Source: Bacteroides sp.
GTDB taxonomy: Bacteria; Bacteroidota; Bacteroidia; Bacteroidales; P3
NCBI GenBank assembly: GCA_023662825.1
Contig: JAMPIH010000012.1
Location: 16,422-80,421 of the forward strand
Length of the DNA: 64,000 nucleotides
Direction: 5' to 3'
Below the pieces are notes generated by a model, which was not told the DNA's origin, did not search any database, and saw nothing but the letters and a program-made list of their open reading frames with translations. This document shows positions 42,919-50,800 of the stretch, piece by piece. Positions within the stretch are counted from its first letter, which is position 1; each line of letters starts with the position of its first letter. The position numbers and the translations under genes are program-made.

Positions 42919-43779
42919 ATGAAACGATTTGCCCTTTCCGTTTTGATGCTCGCTTTGGCCGCCGTTTCCACCGGTTCGCTCAAGGCGCAGGTTTTGGAAG
43001 ACACTCCTCCCTTGGACAACTTCTTTATCAAGGAGAACACCGCCGACCGTTTGCCGCGCGAATACGTCTATGTACGCGAAGCCGACGTGTATATCAAATG
43101 GCGTGTATGGCGCATGGTGGATTTCCGCATGAAGATGAACCAGTACCTGTACTATCCCATCTCGCCGGTTCAAGACCGTATCAGCCTGATGAGCCTGATC
43201 ATGAAGGGTATGGAAGACGGCAGCATCGTGGCTTACGACGCCCTTACCGACGACTTCCGCAAACAGCTTACCTACGAGGAATTCATCCGTCAGAACACGC
43301 AGATTTCCGAACTGCAGAAAGAAGACCTGGACAATCCCGGCCAGTTCATCACCTCGATGGATACCTCCTCTTTCCAGATTCACAACGTAAAGATGATCCG
43401 TCTTAAGGAAGACTGGTTTATCGACAAGCAGCGCTCGAAACGCGACATCCGCGTGCTGGGCATCGCGCCGGTAATCCAGGTGTTCGACGAGGAAAGCGGT
43501 CAGTTCAAGGGAAACCAGACCTTGTTCTGGCTCTACTATCCCTCGGTTCGTCCGCTCTTTGCCAAGACCGAGTCCTTTAACCGCCACAACAGCGCTATGC
43601 GCAGGTCGTACGATGACGTATTCGCCTGGGACCGCTGGTTCCAGAGTTACATCACCAAGATCGACAACCAGCAGGACCGTCAGATCCAGCAATACGCGCA
43701 GGGCGCCAACATCATGAGGGAAGCCGAACGCATCGAGGAAAAGCTCTTCGAAATAGAGCACGACCTCTGGGAATATTAA
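42919..43779 (+). CDS. gldN: T9SS periplasmic ring protein GldN/PorN
   Basis: 286 residues with a signal peptide (MKRFALSVLMLALAAVSTGS) cut near LKAQ. The GldN hallmark segment is DVYIKWRVWRMVDFRMKMNQ. Later blocks include IRLKEDWFIDKQRSKRDIRV and VFAWDRWFQSYITKI. GldN/PorN binds GldK/PorK and contacts the GldM stalk. It is the last gene of the operon, followed by a strong terminator. Confidence 0.95.
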   Translation: MKRFALSVLMLALAAVSTGSLKAQVLEDTPPLDNFFIKENTADRLPREYVYVREADVYIKWRVWRMVDFRMKMNQYLYYPISPVQDRISLMSLIMKGMEDGSIVAYDALTDDFRKQLTYEEFIRQNTQISELQKEDLDNPGQFITSMDTSSFQIHNVKMIRLKEDWFIDKQRSKRDIRVLGIAPVIQVFDEESGQFKGNQTLFWLYYPSVRPLFAKTESFNRHNSAMRRSYDDVFAWDRWFQSYITKIDNQQDRQIQQYAQGANIMREAERIEEKLFEIEHDLWEY

Positions 43780-43794
43780 TCGTTGCCGACACAA

Positions 43795-43832
43795 ACGAAA
43801 AAAGGGAAGCTGCACGGCTTCCCTTTTTTCGT
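43795..43832. terminator. Bidirectional terminator after gldN
   Basis: Perfect 16-bp stem ACGAAAAAAGGGAAGC / GCTTCCCTTTTTTCGT with loop TGCACG. A6 and T6 tracts in the stem let it act in both directions. It abuts the stop codon of the convergent gene at 43833. Confidence 0.85.
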
Positions 43833-44546
43833 TTACAGATTCACCTCCTGCCTTTCGGCCAAGCCCGTGGTATCCTTGTATTCCCCGGTGGCAAGCAATA
43901 GTTTTATTGAATTGATAATTTCCAGCAATGGCCGACCAACAGACCGTTCTATATATTGCTGCCTATAGAAAACTTCCGTTATATGCGCTACACCATCATT
44001 TTTTATCCGCCTATTGGGAAATGAGGATATAACAAGACTCACCCCCTCACGCTCACCATGTTTGTCAAACGTTGATGTCCTTGCATTATGGTTGCTTACC
44101 CTAATGGTAAGATTATTTCCATTAGGTAAAACGAATGAGCCATATTGACTCGCCTCATGTCGCTTTAATTGTAATGCCCTCGCCAAATTTGTTATAAAAC
44201 CATGTGTTCTATTGGGCAATTTCATATACAGCAAATAAAGGCAATCAAGATTTTTCGTTACCTTTGCTATCGTTTCCATCGGTGAGGCAGCGATCTTTTG
44301 GATACCGACGGGAATCTGAGGAATATCCGGAACGACAGTGGCCTGGTTGGTAGATACGTTGCCGTCCGCCATCGTCGCGGTTTTGGATATTCCCGCTTTT
44401 TTAGCGGAAGCAGGCGGGATAGCGACCTTTTCGGTGCCTGTATCCGCGCAAGTGTTACCCGAAACGACAGTGGCATTCTTAGTAGATACGCTATCGTTCG
44501 CTATCGTCGCGGTTTTGGGTAACACTTTTCTTTTTTCATTCCCCAT
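43833..44546 (-). CDS. Unknown protein with duplicated N-terminal segment
   Basis: 237 residues. No signal peptide. Two imperfect N-terminal copies occur: KTATIANDSVSTKNATVV (~11-28) and KTATMADGNVSTNQATVV (~55-72). The corresponding DNA repeats are around 44311-44389 and 44444-44521. The C-terminal half (LPNRTHGFITNLARALQLKR, FVLPNGNNLTIRVSNHNART and REGVSLVISSFP) resembles domains attached to phage or polymorphic-toxin proteins in Bacteroidetes that I cannot name with certainty. It overlaps the upstream barrel gene by 11 nt, so the two are translationally coupled. Composition is less GC-rich than its neighbours in the C-terminal part. Function unknown. Confidence 0.65.
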   Translation of the reverse strand: MGNEKRKVLPKTATIANDSVSTKNATVVSGNTCADTGTEKVAIPPASAKKAGISKTATMADGNVSTNQATVVPDIPQIPVGIQKIAASPMETIAKVTKNLDCLYLLYMKLPNRTHGFITNLARALQLKRHEASQYGSFVLPNGNNLTIRVSNHNARTSTFDKHGEREGVSLVISSFPNRRIKNDGVAHITEVFYRQQYIERSVGRPLLEIINSIKLLLATGEYKDTTGLAERQEVNL

Positions 44547-46377
44547 CGCTTTTCAAGTTTTCCCGCTTCCTGCCCACGGGGGCTTTCGCGGCCTTTTCTT
44601 TCTTCTTTTCGAAAGGGTTGATGGAGAATCGGTAGCGGTACGAAACCTGGGCGAAGAACTCCTGCCCTTTCCTGTAGGTGGCCGCAGCGAAGGCCGAACG
44701 GAGCTTGCCGCTTACCTGCAGCTCGAATTCGTGCGCTTTCTTGAGCGTGTAGGCCGCCCGCAACCGCAAGTCGGCGATGCCGCCGGCAGCCTTGGAACCG
44801 TTCATCTCGAAATAATAGCTCAATCCCGCCGACAGGTTCAGGCTCTTGTCGAACAAGGCCTTGGCAAGGCTTGCCGACGGGCCGATATGGTAGTTGAAGG
44901 TGGACTTACGCCCGCCCATCCTGTCGATACGGGTACTGAAATTAAGCGCCGTATTGAGGCTGTATTCGCCCGTAAGCTCTATGCCGTGCCGGACGGCGGC
45001 ATAGAAATAGTCGCTGAACACTTTCTGCGTCTTCTCGCGCGAACTCTGGTAAGAGAACTCCAGGCCACCCTGCTGCCTGTAGCGGGCCGTGGGCCGGGTG
45101 TGGAAATCGAGGCCGAACGAGGCCTGCTGCGCTATCTGACGGTACGACACCGTGTCGGGGTCATAGACCAGCGGGTCGTCGGGCCGCCCCAGATCCACCG
45201 GCTTAAGCTGCGTGTGCATCGTAAAGTTCGAATACGAGGCCGTAAGCGCGAAACGTTCGTCTATCTTGTAATTGACATAGGCCGAGCCCACGAGGCGGTT
45301 CATGCGGCTCGATTTGGCATTCTTGAGGTCGTCGCGCTGCCATCCCAGCTCGGCGTTCACCGCCACCTTCCTGAAGGCATGGGTAAAGGCCACCACCGCA
45401 TTCTCGAAATCGCGGTTGAAATAGGCTGCCCCCAGGCTCGCGTATTCGGGGCCCACGCGCTCGTAGGCCACACTGATGCCCTTGTAGGCCAGCTGCACCT
45501 TATAGGCCGTGCTCAACGAGGTGGAGGCGTAGTGGGGCAGGAAAGGCCGCATCAAGCCGCCCCACAATCCCTTTTTCTTCTCTTTCTGCACGCGGGTGTC
45601 GGAGGTGTGGGCGCTTATCCCCGCCTGCCCCTTCAGGGTAAGGCCTTTGTAGAGTTCGAACGCGAAATCCAGCGCAAGCACAGCGTTCTGTTGCGGCGCC
45701 ACCTGTCCCCGCCAGTCTTCGGGCAGAGACTTGAAGCGGTCGCCCGCCCGGAAGAAATGCAGGTCGAGCTGCTGCTTCTTATGCGTGAAGCCGAGCTTGA
45801 ACGCGAAGCCCGTGCGGGTGTAGTTGGCCGGGATATAGGCCGGCAGCAGACTCTCTCCGCCCCGTTGCAGGGTGTCGGCATGGCGCGCCTTGAGCAGACG
45901 TCCGTACATGGCCGAGAAATGCACCGGAAACGAGGCCGATTCCAACTGGATGCCCGCCCCGTCGAACTGATGACCGGCCAGTCCGTAGGGGTGCATATCC
46001 ATCGAGGTGCGCCCCAGATAGGCCTTGATCCATTTGTAGGAAGGCGTGAACGAGATGCGAGAGAAAGGCTGCGCGTAGGAAAAGCGGCTGTCGGAGAAAC
46101 TCAACGAAAGCGGCAGCGAAAAGCCGTACACCACCGGGTTGAGCTGTGCCGAGATAATGTAGGCGAACGGATCCGAACTGCCGTCCGAATTCAAGCGGGT
46201 GGCGGCCTGCGCCCCGGCCGTTCCCGAAAATGAAAAGGGTTTCCGCTTGCCGATACCCGTAAAATCCTGGGCGGGCAACGACGCAAGGCCTGCGGCGAAT
46301 CCGAGCCCGATAAAGATCAACTTGCTCAAACACAGCAGGCTTTGCCGTTCATTGAGGTGCAACGATAGATGTTTCAT
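44536..46377 (-). CDS. Predicted outer-membrane beta-barrel protein
   Basis: 613 residues. A hydrophobic export signal (LCLSKLIFIGLGFAAGLASL, to about PAQ, residue 37) follows a short polar N-terminus. The rest is a series of alternating amphipathic strands ending in aromatic residues (e.g. AYIISAQLNPVVYGFSLPLS, FAFKLGFTHKKQQLDLHFF, FAQVSYRYRFSINPF), typical of an outer-membrane barrel of 20 or more strands. The C-terminal ~25 residues are basic (EKKKEKAAKAPVGRKREN). No named family is assigned. It lies just past the T9SS operon on the opposite strand and may or may not be linked to it. Confidence 0.7.
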   Translation of the reverse strand: MKHLSLHLNERQSLLCLSKLIFIGLGFAAGLASLPAQDFTGIGKRKPFSFSGTAGAQAATRLNSDGSSDPFAYIISAQLNPVVYGFSLPLSLSFSDSRFSYAQPFSRISFTPSYKWIKAYLGRTSMDMHPYGLAGHQFDGAGIQLESASFPVHFSAMYGRLLKARHADTLQRGGESLLPAYIPANYTRTGFAFKLGFTHKKQQLDLHFFRAGDRFKSLPEDWRGQVAPQQNAVLALDFAFELYKGLTLKGQAGISAHTSDTRVQKEKKKGLWGGLMRPFLPHYASTSLSTAYKVQLAYKGISVAYERVGPEYASLGAAYFNRDFENAVVAFTHAFRKVAVNAELGWQRDDLKNAKSSRMNRLVGSAYVNYKIDERFALTASYSNFTMHTQLKPVDLGRPDDPLVYDPDTVSYRQIAQQASFGLDFHTRPTARYRQQGGLEFSYQSSREKTQKVFSDYFYAAVRHGIELTGEYSLNTALNFSTRIDRMGGRKSTFNYHIGPSASLAKALFDKSLNLSAGLSYYFEMNGSKAAGGIADLRLRAAYTLKKAHEFELQVSGKLRSAFAAATYRKGQEFFAQVSYRYRFSINPFEKKKEKAAKAPVGRKRENLKSDGE

Positions 46378-46466
46378 ATCCGATTATTTCTGGTTATCCT
46401 ATGTATAGAATCCAGAAATCGGATTTTATCGAAGAAAAAAATATTTAAAAATTCTTAATTTTTTCG

Positions 46467-46474
46467 TATCTTTG
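46467..46474 (+). promoter_or_regulatory. Candidate -7 promoter of tRNA-Ser
   Basis: TATCTTTG matches TAnnTTTG. The ~65-nt leader to the tRNA contains a perfect 8-bp hairpin with a GCAA tetraloop (AACGTTCC-GCAA-GGAACGTT at 46519-46538). Confidence 0.55.
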
Positions 46475-46544
46475 CGCTCCTTTGTGGGGAATGTGCAGAT
46501 TCTCTGTGAGGAAGCCAAAACGTTCCGCAAGGAACGTTCTCATT

Positions 46545-46631
46545 GGAAAGATGGGTGAGTGGCTTAAACCAACAGTTTGCTAAACTGTCGTAGGGGTTTC
46601 CCTACCGGGGGTTCGAATCCCCCTCTTTCCG
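46545..46631 (+). tRNA. tRNA-Ser (GCT)
   Basis: 87 nt. Acceptor stem GGAAAGA / TCTTTCC, with discriminator G. Anticodon stem ACAGT / ACTGT around loop TTGCTAA gives anticodon GCT. The long variable arm GTAGGGGTTTCCCTAC is class II, as expected for serine. The T-arm is GGGGGTTCGAATCCCCC. No encoded CCA; repeat element B starts immediately after the last base. Confidence 0.95.
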
Positions 46632-46760
46632 CAAAAACGCGTTTTGAACGGCGATCTGCTTCGCCGAAGCCCGTTGGTTCGCTTGGCCACGTACTTAAGT
46701 ACGCTCCCGCGCGCCCCATCGGGCTTCATCTCGCATCTCGCCATTCAAAACGCGTTTTTG
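46632..46760. repeat. Intergenic repeat family B, copy 2 (abutting tRNA-Ser)
   Basis: 129 bp with near-perfect terminal inverted repeats of about 23 bp: CAAAAACGCGTTTTGAACGG at the left and CCATTCAAAACGCGTTTTTG at the right. On the minus strand the core holds GAGATGCGA, GAGCGTACTTAAGTACGTG and GAAGCAGATCGCC. These occur in the same order and spacing as in copy 1 at 13814-13934. The first base follows directly on the discriminator base of tRNA-Ser. No open reading frame of note. Confidence 0.8.
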
Positions 46761-46906
46761 GTTTCGGGAATGGCCAGGCGGTTGCGGCTTCGCCGGGAGG
46801 CCGAAAATACATTGGAGTATCTTTAGGATTTTTTTAGTTTCCGTAATTTTTTCCTAATGTCAAGATGAAAGTCTTTTTTGAGGGAGACGGTATAGCGAAA
46901 AATGTG

Positions 46907-46914
46907 TATATTTG
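46907..46914 (+). promoter_or_regulatory. Candidate -7 promoter of the decayed toxin-antitoxin module
   Basis: TATATTTG matches TAnnTTTG upstream of the antitoxin-like frame. Weak call, since the module is degenerate. Confidence 0.35.
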
Positions 46915-47027
46915 GAACCTGAAGGTGGGGCTGAGCAATCTTTCCCGATAAAACACATTATGATGAAAAGATAGCGGCGGAGCCGGCACCCGTTTACGGG
47001 AAGAAAGGCATCGCGAGGGGTTGCCTG

Positions 47028-47357
47028 GTGCAATATGTGGTGCCCGCGAAAGATAAGTCGTTTGTGGAGGACATGGCCAAGGCGCGGGGCTGGGAGGCGG
47101 TGACGACCACCCCGACAATGAAGCCCGCAAAAGTCGACAAGGCGCAGGGCGCGGGAAGAAAAACGCAGGCCGCTAAGCAGAAGGCTGGCTCGGTTCTTTG
47201 TGCCTGCCTATCCAAGAACAAACCCTCCGTCACCTCGAGAAGGTTGAGCGGTTTGGAAAAAGCCATTCTGGAAATTGAGCGGGGCGAAATTTTCAGTGCC
47301 GCCTCGGTGGATGATATGGTTGAACAGATATTGGGAAAAGGATGGCGTACGAAATAA
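47028..47357 (+). pseudogene. Degenerate antitoxin gene of a YafQ-type toxin-antitoxin module
   Basis: The frame opens with GTG (QYVVPAKDKSFVEDMAKARG), continues through a Lys/Ala-rich linker and ends with LEKAILEIERGEIFSAASVD, DDMVEQILGKG. That C-terminal pattern is common in Bacteroidetes antitoxins paired with YafQ/RelE toxins. A normal ATG start is missing. The ATGs at 46960 and 46963 are out of frame and stop after four codons, which suggests an N-terminal frameshift. It overlaps the toxin start by 16 nt, a classic toxin-antitoxin arrangement. Confidence 0.55.
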
Positions 47358-47610
47358 AATACTCCGGTAGTTTCAAGAAGGGCTTACGGCGTTGCGTGAA
47401 GCGTGGGTGGAATATGGAAAAGTTAGACGCTGTTGTAAGGCATTTGTAGCCCCGGCGGAAACGAGGCCTCATCCACTGAAAAGAAACTGCGAGGGTTATA
47501 TGGAGTGCCATATAGAACCTGATTGGATTCTCGTCTGGAAAGTGTCTAGACAGCAATTGTTTTTGTTGCTCACCGACACCGGCACCCACGCGGAGTTGTA
47601 CAAAAAGTAA
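47342..47610 (+). pseudogene. Frameshifted YafQ-family mRNA interferase toxin
   Basis: The ATG at 47342 opens MAYEIKYSGSFKKGLRRCVK, then KLDAVVRHL, and hits a TAG at 47447-47449. A second frame continues with RPHPLKRNCEGYMECHIEPD, then WILVWKV and TGTHAELY, ending at 47610. These are the YafQ catalytic elements (H-P-L, C-H-I-x-P-D-W and G-T-H). Around 8-10 residues that normally link the halves are missing or scrambled, so a deletion with frameshift is likely. The toxin should be inactive. Confidence 0.75.
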
Positions 47611-47756
47611 AATATCGCTCAACCTAAGCAAGGGTAAAATTATCTATCCGGAGCATTACATACAAGATTACACCATATAAAGATTTAAGGGAATTTCTCT
47701 TTCCATAATCAACAGCCTGTTAATAAGTATTCCTTTTCCAACTTGTTTTATATCGC

Positions 47757-47764
47757 TACTTTTG
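47757..47764 (+). promoter_or_regulatory. Candidate -7 promoter of the 1582-residue T9SS protein gene
   Basis: TACTTTTG fits TAnnTTTG. The predicted leader of ~105 nt to the ATG at 47875 is long. Nothing else is recognised between 47611 and 47874, which is AT-rich. Confidence 0.45.
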
Positions 47765-47874
47765 TAAGATTTTAAAAGGGTCGTCCAACGAACAGGCTTG
47801 ACGGAGAGATTAGGATGTATTCTTTAAAACGTGCAATATATTGACAATAAGACAAACACACTAAACCTAATACC

Positions 47875-50800
47875 ATGAAAAACTTCAAAACCCTCACGCG
47901 GCTATGGGCGATAGGCCTACTATCCGCGGCATTCTTTAGCTTCGGAAGCTTTTCGCTCCGGGCGCAGGACACTTATAAAAAAGTCACTGCAGTGGATCAG
48001 TTGACGGATGGAACGTATTTAATTGTTTGCGAAAGTTCTGGAATGGCAGGAGCAATAGCCAATTATGCCACCGATGGTTGCAATAGTGCGTCTGTCACTA
48101 TTAGCAGTAGTACCATTAGTTGTGCTCCTGCAACAGAAAAAGGAAATGCTGCAGCACCGCACGATTTGACTTTCACAAAGAATCCTGATGGTAATTGGAC
48201 GATATATGATGCTCTCGAAGGGTATTATCTTTCTTTTCCAAACGTAAAAAATAAGATATCAACGTCTGAAAGTGCCTATGCGTGGGAGATTAAAATCACC
48301 GCGAGCAAGCATCAAATAATAGCGACAACGAAAGCCACGGCCTCTGCTGACGCAAATAAAACTTTTGAAATACAGCGTAATAGTAGTGCGACCCAAGCAA
48401 AACCTTTCCGCTGTTATGCGGCTACGCAGACGGCTGTTGTTCTCTACAAAAAGCAAGAAGCCGCTCCCTCTTGTAGCAAGGTGACGGTGCCGGCGGACGG
48501 CGGGGTGACGCCCCGTCAGAATGACGTTACGATTGTGTGGAACGCTCCCGACCCGGCTCCCGCCAACGGTTATAAGGTAACCGTGAAAGGCGAAAACTAC
48601 GAAAAATCGGTAACGGTTACAGACGGAACACAGATTGTATGGACGAGCGAGCTCGCCCCTGCCACGCGCTATGAGTATTCGATTGTCTCGTTGTGCGGAG
48701 AAAATCTTGAAAGCGATCCCGTCGGAGCCACTTTCACCACCCTTTCCGCCGACCAGCCTTCGCTCACCATTACCGCACCCGACAACGATGCAGTTTTTTC
48801 GGACGATGTGGAATTTGCCTTCTCCACCACCAACTTCGAGCTGGGCGACAGCAAGTTGGTGAAAGTGGAAGTGAAAACCGACATTGTAAATCCTTCCACC
48901 GCCCCTGCCATCAGAACCCTCTATACCAAGGCTTCTCCCGTGGTGATAGACGGCCTGGAAGAGGGCAAATATCACATCGACCTCTACCTGGCGAACGTAA
49001 CCCCCAAGACCGAGGGCGAAGGCAACGATACGACGGTGGTTAACTTGGGACACTATGTTCACCGCAACATCGAGGTGAAACGCCCCGCCGTTTATTTCGC
49101 GCAGAAAATGCTGCAGCTTACCGGCACCTACCAAGGCACGGCCGTTGAAGGCAAGGTGAAGGTGAAAGGCTGGGCGCTTCCCGCATCCTCCGACAAGGTG
49201 ATGATTTCCTGCCCCGAAGGCAATTTCAGCGTAACGCCCACCGAACTGACCCGCGACGCGGTGATGGCGGATGAAGGTGCGGAAATCACGGTTACCTACA
49301 ACGGTGCAAAAACTTCCGAAAGTGCGGAAATCACCTTGACCTACGACGCGATGACCGACAAACTTACCGTGACGGCTACCACCACCGAGGTGAGGGAAGT
49401 GGAAACGCTCGCCAATCTGTACAGCGGTGAAAAGGGTGTTCTCTACCGCGTGAAAGGCAAGATGGTGGTGACCCATAAAGACGACCAAAATAATCGTATC
49501 TGGGTACAGGATATCGAGAAGGAAAACGGTGCCTCCATGCTGCTCTTTAAAGCTGCCAATGGATATGCCGCCATCAAGGTGGGCGATGTACTGGAAAATG
49601 TAGCCGGTCAATTGGATATTTTCAATGGCCTGTATGAATTTATTCCTGTTGAAACATTGACCGCCGTCGAGAACGGTCGCGCCGTCCGCGTAGACACCCT
49701 CACGGCAGACTATATCAACAAGAATATTGCCACGTTGCAAAGCGCCTTGGTTTGCGTGGAGAATGTAAGTTTTACGGCGGGTAAATTCAGTGCAGAGAAA
49801 AATGAACGCAATACCACTCTCAATCAAGGTAGTGTGCAACTTACGTTCTATACAAGTTTTACGAACGCAGACTACATAGGAGAGAATACCCCGGCAGGTA
49901 TATTGAATGTAACGGGTATTCTGGGCAATTATAACGGCACGGCGCAAATCACCGCCCGCAACAAGGCCGACATGGTGGATGCCCCCTGTCTGGTGCCCAC
50001 GGACTTCGGTTTCAATCCCCGTTCCTTCGAGGCAACCATCAACTGGAAAGGTTCCGCCGCAGGCTATGCTGTTCGCTACGGTGAAGCCGAAGATTTGACG
50101 GGGGCCGAAGAACATAAGGTCTCTTCCGCCGTTTTCACGGCTACGGGCCTTCAGGCGCAGACCACCTACCACTACCAAGTAAAGAGTCTTTGCAGCAGCA
50201 CGCAGGAAAGCGAATGGAGTGCGGTACAGTCGTTCACCACTTTGTCGGCTACGGCTCCCACCATCCGATTGGATGCTCCTGAACGCGACCAGGTATTTAC
50301 CGACAGCGTAACGGTGACCGTTTATGTGCGCAACGTGCAGAACCTGAGCCTTACCGATACCGCCATTCGGGTTATCTTCAGCAACGGCGACACTATCTAT
50401 ACCGCCGACACCACCATTAAATATACCCTGCCCACGGGCAACTACAGTGTGATGGCGGGCTTGGTGAAGGTGAAAGACACCTTGACCCCGCGCGTGAGCA
50501 CGGTTTTCCGTCCTTTCAGCGTAAACCTGCCCGATGTGGAGGCTCCTGTATTCACGCCTGCGGCGGGTCGTTATGAAGACTCCGTGGAAGTAACCCTGGC
50601 CTGCAACACCAATGGTGCCGCCATTTTCTACGCCAAGGGCGATGAAGCATTCGCCGCCTACACAGAAGGTGCCAAAATCGTGTTGAAAGAAAACACCATT
50701 CTCAAGGCTTTCGCCTGCAAGGAACGCATGGATACGAGCGCCACGGTTACGGCTACCTACACGATTACTGAGAGCATTGCCATCGATGGCGATTTGGTTC

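Noticed and set aside
48259..50178. 639-codon minus-strand open frame
   Set aside because: Antisense of the 1582-residue T9SS protein, whose frame has a signal peptide, fibronectin-like modules and a sorting domain.
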